Assembly (NCBI RefSeq): GCF_000716595.1
Contig: NZ_JNXC01000033.1
Coordinates: forward strand, 1 to 64,000
DNA length: 64,000 nt
Reading direction: 5' to 3'
Source: Saccharothrix sp. NRRL B-16314
GTDB taxonomy: Bacteria > Actinomycetota > Actinomycetes > Mycobacteriales > Pseudonocardiaceae
Positions 47,336-56,600 of this stretch are shown here, in pieces. Within the stretch, counting starts at the first letter, position 1. Every line of letters begins with the position of its first letter. The notes under the pieces were generated by a model. It had not been told where the DNA came from. It ran no database searches and saw only the letters and a program-made list of their open reading frames with translations. The position numbers were made by a program, and so were the translations under genes.

Positions 47336-48742
47336 ATGCGGATCGTCGTGGTGAACTGGCGCGACTCCGGCCACCGGTTCGCGGGCGGCGCCGAGCAGTA
47401 CGCGACCCGGATCGCGTCGTCGCTGGCGCGGACCGGCGCGCACGTCACCTTCCTGACCGCGCGGGACACCGGGCAGGGTGCCTCCGACTCCGTCGGGCCG
47501 GTGGCGGTGGTGCGCCGGGGCGGCCGGTGGACCGTGTACGCGTGGGCGCTGCTGTGGCTCTTCCGGCACCGGCGCGCGATCGACGTGGTCGTGGACTGCC
47601 AGAACGGCATCCCGTTCTTCAGCCCGCTCGCGGTGGGGCGTGCCAGGGTCGTCCAGGTCGTGCACCACGTGCACCACGACCAGTTCCGGGTGCACTTCCC
47701 GGCGTGGCTCGCGGCCGTCGGGCGGTGGCTGGAAGGGCCGGTGGCCCGCCGGGTGTACCGGAACGCGGTCACCGTCGCCGTGTCGCCGTCCACAGTGGAC
47801 GCCATGCGCTCTCGGCTGGGCTGGCGCGGGCCGGTCCACGTGGTGCCCAACGGCGCGGACCCGGCACCCGCCCACCTGCCGCCGCGCGCGTCCGAGCCGA
47901 CGCTGGTGTGCCTGGGGCGACTGGTGGCGCAGAAGCGGGTCGACCGGCTCGTCGACGCGGTGGACGTGCTGCGGCACCGGCTGCCAGGGGTCCGGCTGCA
48001 CGTCGTGGGCGGCGGACCCGAGGAAGCCGCGCTGCGGGAACGGGCGGCGCGCTGCGGCGGGGCGGTGGTCGTGCACGGGCACGTGCCGGAGGCGGTGAAG
48101 TCCGACCTGCTGGCCCGGTCCTGGCTGAACGTCACGTTGTCCGACGGCGAGGGCTGGGGGCTGGCCGTGGTCGAGGCCGCGGCGCACGGCGTGCCCACCG
48201 CGTGCCGGGACGTGGACGGGCTGCGCGACTCCGTCCGGGACGGCGAAACGGGCTGGCTCATGCCGCGCGGTGCCGAGGTCGCCGAGGTTGCCGACGCGCT
48301 GTTCCGGGCGCTCACCGAGCTGGCGGACCCGGCCACCGGGGCGCAGGTCGCGGCGAGGTGCCGTGACTGGGCGGCGAGGTTCGACTGGGACGACTCCGGT
48401 GCGCGGTTCGCTTCGCTGATCGGGGGTGCGACCGCCGGGGGCTGGCTGCCCGGCATGCCGGAGGCGTCGGTCGCCGAGTTCACCCCGCGCGACGTGCCGC
48501 GTCGGCCCGGGATGCGGGTGGGACCGGGGTGGGTGCTGGTCGAGCAGTGCCGGCCCGGTGACCTGCTGGTGGCCCTGCGCGCCGCCGGTGCCGAGGACGT
48601 GACCGTGCGCGCGGCGAGCGCCACCGAACGGCTGCTCGGGCGAGTGGGCGACAAGCCGTTCGGCGGGGAGCTGCTGGGCGGGGAGCCGTTCGGCGCGGTG
48701 CCGTCTTCGGGTGAAGACCACCGATCGCAACCGCGATCGTGA
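47336..48742 (+). CDS. Family 4 glycosyltransferase
   Basis: A 468-residue GT-B protein. GGAEQYATRIASSLARTG near the N-terminus, VVPNGADP, LVCLGRLVAQKRVDRLVDAV, and the acid motif DGEGWGLAVVEAAAHGVP are typical GT4 features. From about residue 380 an extra C-terminal segment of unknown role ends in FGGELLGGEPFGAVP, encoded by a small DNA repeat. The order next to methyltransferase, GT-C-like and DUF3068 genes resembles Mycobacterium tuberculosis Rv0224c-Rv0227c, where Rv0225 is a GT4. Acceptor unknown. Confidence 0.9.
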   Translation: MRIVVVNWRDSGHRFAGGAEQYATRIASSLARTGAHVTFLTARDTGQGASDSVGPVAVVRRGGRWTVYAWALLWLFRHRRAIDVVVDCQNGIPFFSPLAVGRARVVQVVHHVHHDQFRVHFPAWLAAVGRWLEGPVARRVYRNAVTVAVSPSTVDAMRSRLGWRGPVHVVPNGADPAPAHLPPRASEPTLVCLGRLVAQKRVDRLVDAVDVLRHRLPGVRLHVVGGGPEEAALRERAARCGGAVVVHGHVPEAVKSDLLARSWLNVTLSDGEGWGLAVVEAAAHGVPTACRDVDGLRDSVRDGETGWLMPRGAEVAEVADALFRALTELADPATGAQVAARCRDWAARFDWDDSGARFASLIGGATAGGWLPGMPEASVAEFTPRDVPRRPGMRVGPGWVLVEQCRPGDLLVALRAAGAEDVTVRAASATERLLGRVGDKPFGGELLGGEPFGAVPSSGEDHRSQPRS

Positions 48743-48759
48743 CCGTTGGAGGAGGACCC

Positions 48760-49785
48760 TTGCGTCGCTACGTCACCTTCGTCCTGCTGGGCCTGGGGGT
48801 GTTCGCGGTGGCCGCCGGCCTGTTGTTGCGCCTGTACGCCTACCCGAGACTCGCCAAGGTCCCGCACGACATCGACACCCTGTCGGTGGCCCGGGGCACC
48901 GGCATCACCGCGCTGGTCTACGTGCCGGAAGGGGACCGGGCCAGGCCCGAGATCCGCGACGGCCTGACCCTGACCTCCAGCACCAAGGTCACCGGCAACC
49001 TCCGCGCCGAGGAGGTCACCGAGGACGGCGACGTGACGGTGTGGGTCGAAGCCTCCAAGGTCACCTCCGACGCCGACGGCCTGGTCGTCACCGCCGGCCT
49101 GCGCTCGCTGTGCCTGGACCGGCACACCGCCGAAGGCGTCACCCCGTGTGAGAACCAGTACTACGAGGACGTGTCCGGTCAGCGGGTCGTCGCCGAGCGG
49201 GGCGTGCCGCAGCAGCCCGGCCTGAGCTTCAAGTTCCCCTTCGACACGCAACGCCGCGACCACCTCTGGTACGACGGCAACGTCAAGAAGGCCCTCGACA
49301 TCCGCTACCTCGGCGAAGAGACCGTGCGCGGCCTGAAGACGTACCGGTTCGTGCAGCAGATCCCGCCGACCCGCATCGACGAGCGGGACGTGCCGGGCGC
49401 GCTGGTGGGTGAACCGGGAGTGCCGACCGTGCACGCCGACCTGTACTACGAGGTGACGCGCACCCTGTTCGTGGAACCCGTCACGGGCAAGGTCATCGCG
49501 GGCGGCGAGGACGTGCGGCAGGAGTTGCGGACCGAGGGGCAGGGCGTCGGGCAGGGGACCGTCGTGTTCGACGGCGAGCTCACCCTCGACGACGAGACGG
49601 TGGCCGCGAACGTCGCGGAGAGCGAGGAGAACGTCTCCCGGCTGTCACTCATCACCGGTCCGCCACCGGTCCTGTGGGCAGTGGGCGGTGTGCTGCTCGT
49701 GGTGTCGCTGCTGCTGTTCCTCGCGGACGGCCGCGGCCGGCACAGCAGGCCGGGACCGCCGACGAAGGTCGCCGCGCCGGTGTGA
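48760..49785 (+). CDS. DUF3068 membrane protein (PorA-family label)
   Basis: A 341-residue protein from TTG 48760, chosen because GGAGGAGGA is 3 nt upstream; GTG 48739 would put that signal inside the gene. Helix 1 is FVLLGLGVFAVAAGLLLRLY, a long extracellular domain follows (VPHDIDTLSVARGTG; NQYYEDVSG), and helix 2 is VLWAVGGVLLVVSLLLFLAD near the end. This two-helix layout matches Rv0227c-like DUF3068 proteins of mycolata and relatives, which are linked to envelope biogenesis but lack a defined reaction. Confidence 0.88.
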   Translation: MRRYVTFVLLGLGVFAVAAGLLLRLYAYPRLAKVPHDIDTLSVARGTGITALVYVPEGDRARPEIRDGLTLTSSTKVTGNLRAEEVTEDGDVTVWVEASKVTSDADGLVVTAGLRSLCLDRHTAEGVTPCENQYYEDVSGQRVVAERGVPQQPGLSFKFPFDTQRRDHLWYDGNVKKALDIRYLGEETVRGLKTYRFVQQIPPTRIDERDVPGALVGEPGVPTVHADLYYEVTRTLFVEPVTGKVIAGGEDVRQELRTEGQGVGQGTVVFDGELTLDDETVAANVAESEENVSRLSLITGPPPVLWAVGGVLLVVSLLLFLADGRGRHSRPGPPTKVAAPV

Positions 49786-49794
49786 CAACCCGCA

Positions 49795-49826
49795 GGACGG
49801 GGGCGCCCGCTCAGGCGTCCCCGTCC
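49795..49826. terminator. Terminator between DUF3068 gene and methyltransferase gene
   Basis: GGACGGGGGCGCC (49795-49807) pairs with GGCGTCCCCGTCC (49814-49826) with one wobble. It lies 9 bp after the DUF3068 stop and overlaps the last codons of the convergent methyltransferase gene, so it may serve both. Confidence 0.7.
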
Positions 49827-50548
49827 TTGCGCAGCACCAGCACCGCGTTCCAACTCGCCACTTCGCGCAGACCCGGCACGTGCACGACCCACGTCGCCCA
49901 TGACGGGTGGTAGCGCGGCAGCGCCCGGACCAGCGTGGCGTCCTCGCACCGCCGGGCCCAGCGCAACGCGGCGCCGACGGAGAACGCGAACAGGCTGGTG
50001 CCGAACCGGTTCTTCGGCTCGTGCCCGTGCCGCGCGGCGAACCGGCGTGCCGCGTAGTGCCCGCCGAAGTAGTGCCACGGCGACGTCTCGTGCCCACCCC
50101 ACGGCGACCACCACGGCGTGAACGACAGGAACACCGTGCCGCCCGGTTTCGTCACCCGCACCATCTCGGCCAGCATCGCGTGCGGCGCCGACACGTGCTC
50201 CAGCACGTTCGAGGAGTAGCAGACGTCGATGGAACCGGTGCGCACCGGCAGGTTCGTCCCGCTGGCCCGCACCATGTCCTGCCCCGGAGCGCCGCGCGCG
50301 GACAACTCGCCGACGTCCGGGTCGAGGCCGACGTACCGGGCGCCCTTCGCCCGGAACGCCTCCGCGAAGTAGCCGGGACCGCCGCCGACGTCCAGCAGCA
50401 CCCGCCCGTCGAGCGGTGCGTACGACTCCACCTGGTCCGCCGAGTCCTGCGCCAGCACGCGGTAGAACGTGTCCCGGTCGGTCTGCTCGTCGCGGAACGC
50501 GCGGAACAGCCGCACGGACCGGGACAGCGTTGCCCTGGGCTTGTCCAC
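49811..50548 (-). CDS. Class I SAM-dependent methyltransferase (Rv0224c-like)
   Basis: A 245-residue methyltransferase from GTG 50548. Motif I is LLDVGGGPGYFAEAF, the acidic residue is in VGLDPD, and SSNVLEHVSAPHAMLAEMVR and TKPGGTVFLSFTPWWSPWGG follow. It resembles the methyltransferase beside the GT4 and DUF3068 genes in mycobacteria. A sugar or lipid target in the envelope is likely but unproved. It follows the 57-aa DUF2613 gene by 8 bp on the same strand. Its start codon lies within TTGTCCACA. Confidence 0.88.
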   Translation of the reverse strand: MDKPRATLSRSVRLFRAFRDEQTDRDTFYRVLAQDSADQVESYAPLDGRVLLDVGGGPGYFAEAFRAKGARYVGLDPDVGELSARGAPGQDMVRASGTNLPVRTGSIDVCYSSNVLEHVSAPHAMLAEMVRVTKPGGTVFLSFTPWWSPWGGHETSPWHYFGGHYAARRFAARHGHEPKNRFGTSLFAFSVGAALRWARRCEDATLVRALPRYHPSWATWVVHVPGLREVASWNAVLVLRKDGDA

Positions 50549-50556
50549 AGTGGACG

Positions 50557-50730
50557 CTAGTTGCCGGACGTGCCGTAGTCGACCGCGCCGCCGGACCCGT
50601 TGGCGGCGGGCGCGTGCTCGAAGTCGACGGAACTGTCCGGTCCCGCCACGCCGACGAGGGTGACGGCGCCGCCGGCGGCGAGCGCCAGGCCCGCCAGGAT
50701 CGAGACCACTGCTGCGACGATCTTGCCCAC
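50557..50730 (-). CDS. Small DUF2613-type membrane/secreted protein, 57 aa
   Basis: A short gene: GTG 50730, preceded by GAGGAG, to TAG 50557. It encodes GKIVAAVVSILAGLALAAGG, one hydrophobic helix, then a polar tail DSSVDFEHAPAANGSGG ending DYGTSGN. Size, helix and position match the DUF2613 proteins (Rv0236A in M. tuberculosis) that sit next to aftD. It lies 3 bp after the stop of the 50.7-52.4 kb membrane gene, whose end overlaps its RBS, so it is in that operon. Possibly a small partner of the glycosyltransferase machinery. Confidence 0.82.
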   Translation of the reverse strand: MGKIVAAVVSILAGLALAAGGAVTLVGVAGPDSSVDFEHAPAANGSGGAVDYGTSGN

Positions 50731-50733
50731 GTG

Positions 50734-52377
50734 TCACTCCTCGTGCCGTCGGTGTCCGATCAATCTACCGGCCGGTAACGCTTGCCACAACAGGCATCCG
50801 GCGATGAGCAGCAGTGCCGCGAGGTCGGCCGCGACCACCGGTGCGCGAGGTGGTCCGACCTGGTTCACGGAGACGGGACCGGGCACGCGGTACAGGCTCA
50901 GCCACGGGCCGCGGTGGACCTCGGTGAGCGTTTCGGTCGTCCTGGGGTCGACCTGTCCGGGAGTGCCGTGTTCGACCAGGACCCACCCGATGCCCAGCGC
51001 ACCCAGGTCGTCGTTGTGGCGCAGGGCTTCGCGGAGCGCGGGGAGGCGCGTGTCCTCACCCGGTATGGGGATTCCGTCGACGTGCACGGTGTCGTCGATG
51101 ACGGTCGTGCGCGGCAGGAACCTCGGTGCCGGGTCGAGCTGCGTGCGGTTCCCGTTCCAGGTGAACCGCCGGAAAGCACCGAGTGGCAGGGCGAGGACGT
51201 CACCGGGGTGGTCGTCGTGGGTGAGGATGCCGTGGACCGCCGACCAGTCGGCCGGGTAGTCGACCGCGGCGAGTCTGCCCCAGCCGCCCCAGGCGAGGTC
51301 CGGCATCGCGAGCACCGGCAACAGGATCGCGACGGGCAACGCGGGCCGTGCGCGTTCCACCGCCAAGGCGAAACCCAGGGCGAGCGGGAGTGCCCACCAC
51401 GCCACCCACTTCTGGGCGTCACGCAGCAGCGCCGTGCCGGGGATGGTGGTCACCAGCCACTGCAACGCCGCCGTGCCCAACGGCAGGTGGGCTGCCAGGG
51501 CGAACACGAGGCCCACGCCACCGAGCGCGAGCAGGCCGCGGACCTGCGGAATCCGGCGGACCAGGACCGGCCAACCCGCCGCCGCCAACGTCACGACCGC
51601 CAGCGTGAGCAGCGGGACGACCGGCACCCCACGGCTCGCGGGTGCCACGTCGGCGTTCCAGAAACCGCCCGTGCCCAGCACGGACAGCGCGATACCGCCC
51701 CAGTTCTCGGCCCTCGCGTCGAACCACCCGACCGCGTCCGGTGCGGAAGTCGGCGGACGCAGCACCGACGGCACCCACCACGGCGCGTTGAGCAGCACCA
51801 ACGCGGGCACGACGCGGAGCCGTCCGGCCGTGGCCAGCGCGGTCCCCGCGGCGAGCAGCCCGCCGGTGGGGGTGAGCACGGCGGGCACCGACCACAAGAC
51901 CAGTCGTGCCAACGACTTCGGCTCACCCCGCCGATGCGCGAACCCGGCTGCCGCGACCCACGGCAGGCACGCGTAGGCGAGCAGGTACGGCCAGTGGCCC
52001 ATGAAAAGCCGTTCCGCGACGAACGGCGTCCACCCGTACGCGGTGGCCGCGACCAACCGGGTACCGGTCGACGTCGTCGGCACCAACCGTCCAGCGCCCA
52101 GCGGGCCGAGGACCAGTGCTGCTGCCAGCAGGAGCTTCTGGACCACGTCACCGGGGACGAGGAGGGTCGCGGCGGCGATGACGGCGTCGGCGGGCACCGA
52201 ACGCGCCGGGGTCGTGCCCAGGCCGACACCGTCGGGGAGGAAGCTGTGCTGTGGCGCGAAAACCATGTCGTAGGTCAGCACGAAACCGGGTCCGAGCACC
52301 GGTGCGAGCACCGCCAAGGCCATCGCCACGGAGACCGCCGTCAGGGCGCCCCGGTCCACGAACTCCTTGGCGGTCAA
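50734..52377 (-). CDS. Polytopic membrane protein, GT-C-like (Rv0226c-like)
   Basis: A 547-residue protein with about 11-12 membrane helices. After helix 1 comes FVLTYDMVFAPQHSFLPDGV, an acidic first loop as in GT-C glycosyltransferases, and LFMGHWPYLLAYACLPWVAA. A C-terminal soluble segment (DVLALPLGAFRRFTWNGNRT) precedes a last helix. No enzymatic activity has been shown for the family. Gene order with DUF2613, methyltransferase, GT4 and DUF3068 supports a part in envelope glycan assembly. Confidence 0.8.
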   Translation of the reverse strand: MTAKEFVDRGALTAVSVAMALAVLAPVLGPGFVLTYDMVFAPQHSFLPDGVGLGTTPARSVPADAVIAAATLLVPGDVVQKLLLAAALVLGPLGAGRLVPTTSTGTRLVAATAYGWTPFVAERLFMGHWPYLLAYACLPWVAAAGFAHRRGEPKSLARLVLWSVPAVLTPTGGLLAAGTALATAGRLRVVPALVLLNAPWWVPSVLRPPTSAPDAVGWFDARAENWGGIALSVLGTGGFWNADVAPASRGVPVVPLLTLAVVTLAAAGWPVLVRRIPQVRGLLALGGVGLVFALAAHLPLGTAALQWLVTTIPGTALLRDAQKWVAWWALPLALGFALAVERARPALPVAILLPVLAMPDLAWGGWGRLAAVDYPADWSAVHGILTHDDHPGDVLALPLGAFRRFTWNGNRTQLDPAPRFLPRTTVIDDTVHVDGIPIPGEDTRLPALREALRHNDDLGALGIGWVLVEHGTPGQVDPRTTETLTEVHRGPWLSLYRVPGPVSVNQVGPPRAPVVAADLAALLLIAGCLLWQALPAGRLIGHRRHEE

Positions 52378-52442
52378 GGGTTTCCACCGCCCGGAGGCGT
52401 GGATACAGTGCAGACCTCACCCGGTAACCGAAGAGGAGCGCC

Positions 52443-53627
52443 GTGACCGTCAGCACGCGTCACGCCAGGGGGCAGGCGCTCGCCGTCACCGCCGGGGTGA
52501 TGGCCTCGAACGCCTCCGGGTACCTGCTGACCGTCGTCGCGGCCCGCGCATTGCTGCCCGCGGCGTTCGGTGAACTGGGTGCGTTGATGGCGGTGCTGTT
52601 GGTGGGTGCGGTGCCCGCCATGGGGGTGCAGACCGTGGTGGCGTTGCGGGTCGCCGGTCATCCCGATGACTCCCGCGCACCGCTGGTCGGTCTCGGGCTC
52701 GCGGTCGCGTCGGTCGTCGCGGTGCTCGCCGGGATCGCGGTGCCGGTGGTCGTCGGGGTGCTGCGGGTGGACGACGTGCTCGCGGTGGTGTGGCTGGCGT
52801 GTGCCATCGGGCCGCTGACGCTCAACGGTCTGTGGCACGGGTTGCTGCAGGGGCGTCGGCGGTTCGCGGTGTTCGGTGCCTTCGTCGCCACCGAGGCGGG
52901 GCTGAGGGTCGGCGGCGCGTTGGCGGGGCTGGTGATCTCGCGGTCCACGACCGGCACGGTGGCCGGTGTCGCGGCGGGCACGGCGGTGTCGGCGGTCGTG
53001 GGCTGGGTCGTGTGCGGACGGCCGCTGCCCGCCCGGTTCCCCCTCGCCCGCCTGCGGGAGATCGGACACGCGGTCCAGGCGCTGCTGGCGATGGTGGTGC
53101 TGGTGAACCTCGACCTCGTGCTGGCCCGGCACGCGCTGCCGGTCGCGTCGGGGGAGTACGCGGTCGGAGCGGTGCTCACCAAGATCGCGTACTGGCTGCC
53201 GAACGCGGTCGCCGTCATGGTCCTGCCGCGGCTGGCCGGCGCCGGTCGTGGGCGTGCGGTGGGGGGCGCGTTGGCGGTGTGCGCGGCGCTGGACGGCGTG
53301 GTGGTGCTCGGTGCAGTCCTGTTCGGACCGCAGGCGCTGCTGCTGATCGGTGGACAGTCCTATGCGTTCAGCGTGCTGTCGCTGTGGCCGTTCGCCGTGG
53401 TCGGGTCGCTGCTGTCGCTGGCGCAGATCCTGTTGTTCGCCCGGATCGCGGGGCACGACCGGCGGGCCACCCTCCTGACGTGGCTCGCCGTCGCGGTGGA
53501 GACCGGGCTGGTCCTGTTGTGGCTGAACGACTCCCCGCTCGAGGTGGTGAGCGCCGCCGTGGTCGCGACCGGGCTGCTGGTGCTGGCCGGCGCGGCCGTC
53601 GAAGTCAGGCATGGTCGAACCACCTGA
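52443..53627 (+). CDS. Polysaccharide/lipid-linked oligosaccharide flippase (MOP superfamily)
   Basis: A 394-residue Wzx/MurJ-like protein with about 12 helices: SNASGYLLTVVAARALLPAA in helix 1, then NGLWHGLLQGRRRFAVFGAF, LVNLDLVLARHALP and the closing LFARIAGHDRRATLLTWLAV. It should move a lipid-linked glycan across the membrane. GTG 52443 is divergent from the 52377 gene, with a GAAGAGGAG RBS. Its 3' end overlaps the convergent aftD by 23 bp. Confidence 0.87.
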   Translation: MTVSTRHARGQALAVTAGVMASNASGYLLTVVAARALLPAAFGELGALMAVLLVGAVPAMGVQTVVALRVAGHPDDSRAPLVGLGLAVASVVAVLAGIAVPVVVGVLRVDDVLAVVWLACAIGPLTLNGLWHGLLQGRRRFAVFGAFVATEAGLRVGGALAGLVISRSTTGTVAGVAAGTAVSAVVGWVVCGRPLPARFPLARLREIGHAVQALLAMVVLVNLDLVLARHALPVASGEYAVGAVLTKIAYWLPNAVAVMVLPRLAGAGRGRAVGGALAVCAALDGVVVLGAVLFGPQALLLIGGQSYAFSVLSLWPFAVVGSLLSLAQILLFARIAGHDRRATLLTWLAVAVETGLVLLWLNDSPLEVVSAAVVATGLLVLAGAAVEVRHGRTT

Positions 53628-56600
53628 TCCTGGCCGACACCACCGCGGCCAGTGCCACCAGCACCGCCGCCTGGGCCGCCGTGCCGTAAGCCCAGTCCTG
53701 CCCGTGGCCCGACACCCGACCGGTCACGCTGACACCGGTCGCCACCGCCACGCCACCGAACGCGAGCGCCATCGACACCGCCCGCCGACGTCGCGGCGCG
53801 AGGCTGCGCAGGAACAGGCACGCCAACAACGCCACCAGTCCCGCCATCCCGCCCAGCACGACGAGCAGCGCGGTCACCACCCACGGCACCCACCGACCGC
53901 CGGCCGGCGCGGTGACGCGCTCGACCTGCGGTGCTGCGCCCGCCGTGACCCGGACGCGCCGACGTGCCGGCAGCAGGGTCGCGCCCAGCAACAGCACCAC
54001 GGCGAAGGCTCCGATCAGCAGCCTGGTCCGGTACGACCGGTCCGGGTGGAACTCGAGCACCACCGTCACCGCGCCCGCCGGCAGCCGCCACGCCTGCTGC
54101 CACCCGTCGACCCGCGTCCTGGGCAACGGCTGACCGGCCACGGTCGCCACCCAGCCGTCGTTGGCGTTCTCCGGCACGGCGAGCACCGCGGCCGGCCCGT
54201 CCGCCACCCGCACCCGCCGGTGCGCCGAGGTCCACTCCACCACCTCGACCGCCCGCGCCCGCGGTGCCGGGGCGGGTGGGCCGGCCGGGCGCAACCACAC
54301 GTCCTGCACCAGGAAGTCGGCCGTGCGCCCGGTCCGCAGCTCGTGCTCACCCGCGTTCAACTCCAGGCCTTCGGCCAGGTCCGGGCAGGTGACCAGGGGC
54401 AGCGAGCGGTGCTCGACCACGTCGCGGACCGTGCCGGACACCGACGTGTCGTAGGCGATCCCGTCCACGCGCAGCTCCGGACCACGTCCGCACGGCACCG
54501 TCACCGGTGTGTCCTGCCGGATGGCCGGCAGCTCGACGCCGTCGAGGGTCAGTTCGGTGATGCCGGGCGCTCCCGGGGAGCCCGGCGCGACCCGTGTCAC
54601 CGCGATCTCCAGGCGATCGGTCGTGCCGGAGAACGAGACCGCGCCGTCCGGCCCCACCTCCCGTCGCACCGTGCCCGCCGCCGTCGTGATGTCCACTTCG
54701 GACGGTGTGCTCGCGCCCGAACCGGCCGCGGTCGCCAGCCGGATGCCGGTGACGGGCCGAGGTCGGTCCCAGGCCAACCGCAGCACCGGCCGCTGGTCGG
54801 TGTGGTCGGCGATCCACGTCGTGGCGGGATTGCCGTCCACCGATCCGAGCGCTGACGCACCCGGATCGCCGGCCAGCTGGGTGGACGCCGCCACGGTCAG
54901 CCCCGGCAGCACCAGCGGGGGAGACGCGCCACCGGCCGGCAGCACGGTGCCAGCGACGGCGTAGGTCGCGGGCGTCGTCGTGCGGAACAGCCGGTGCAGG
55001 CCCTGCGGCTCCTCGCCGAACCGGGCCAGCGACGCGTCGCACCGCACCACCTCGCCCGCTCGCAGGCACGCGTACCGGGGTTGAGAGCCCCTGGTGAAGG
55101 CGAACGCGGTCCGTTGGCCGGGCTTTGGATCCACGTCGGCGGGGACGCGGAGCGCGCGCTCCGGCGCGACACCGGGCACGCTCAGCTCCGCGATGCCCAC
55201 GTTGCCCGTCACCCGTCCGGCCGCCACCGCGAGGACCGTCACCCGGACCCGCCCGGTCAGCCCCGCCACCACGGGGAACCGCTGCCCACCCGATCCGCGG
55301 GCCACCTCGTGCTCGGACTCGCCCGCGTCCGTGGTGATCCGCACCCGGCTCACCGGCCACCCCACCCGCCGGTCGTCCACCACCCGCAGGCCGACCTCGG
55401 TCACCACGCGCGGGGTGTCCAGCGCGACCTCCAGCCACTGGCCCACCGGGCCGTCCACCGTGGACGACTGCCACGCGGTGTACGGATCGCCGTCCAGGGC
55501 GGCGAACGGCATCGACGCCAGGTCCGAGCCGCGCACCGAGTCGGCGAACCCGGCCGACGACGACGCGGTGACCCCTCGGACGCCCCGGTGCACCGCGACC
55601 GTCCGGTGCTCCACGCCGTCGAACGGGAGGACGTCCAACGCGGGCCGCACCTGCCGGGCCTGCTCGTCGGCGGTCAGCGTCTGGCCGAGGTTGTCCCGCA
55701 TCCGGCCCACGTTGCGCTCCCGGTTGCGCAGACCGTCGGTGACCAGCCAGTCCGCTCCCTCCGGTGCGCCGCCGTCACCGGCCAGCACGGTCGGCCGGCG
55801 CGGGTCGAGCAGGCCGGAGTCCAGCAGCGGCAACAACGACTCGGGACCGCCGCTCACCGTCGCCACGTCCTCCAGCGCGACCGCTGTGGCGCGTGGGACG
55901 TCCCGGTCGACGCGGTAGACCTCCAGTGCGGGCACCTCGTCCAGGCCTGCGTCCACGGCCGCCGTCGACGCGACGTTTGGGCCGAACGTGGCCGCCCTCG
56001 TCAGACCGGGGGAGCGGGCCAACGACTCGCGCAGCACCGCCACCGGCGGCACGTCGGTGCGTTCGACGTCGTTGCGCAGCAGGAGGAACCGATGCCCGGA
56101 CCGTGCCAGGAAGTCCGCCAGGCCCGGCGCGCCACGACCGTCCGCCAGCGCGTCCTCCACGGCGTCCATCAGCCGGGTGTTGCCCTCCGATCCGAGCGGG
56201 ATCTGGCTGCGCAACGCCCACGGCGACCGGGCCAGCGACTGCACCGGCTCGTCGATCGGCCGGCCCCAGGTGTACTCGGCGAACCCGGTGCCCGGCACCA
56301 GCAGCGTCCGGCCGTTCGCGTCGGCGTCGGCGTCGGCGAGCCAGGCGGTGGCCTCGTGCCAGTACGCCGGGATCTCGTCCCACCCCGGACCGGGCCGCAG
56401 CGTGAGCAGCCACGCGGGTGCGGCGGCCACCAGCACCAGCACCGCCCCGACCGCCCACCTCGTGCGTGCGTGCCGCCGACGTCCGGGTGCGGCGATGGCG
56501 TGGCGCTGTGGTGGTGGCGCGGTGAGGGCGTGGCACAGCGCCAGCGCCAGTGGCAGACGCAACCCGGGTTCGAACTTGTGCACGTTGCGCAGGGGCGCCA

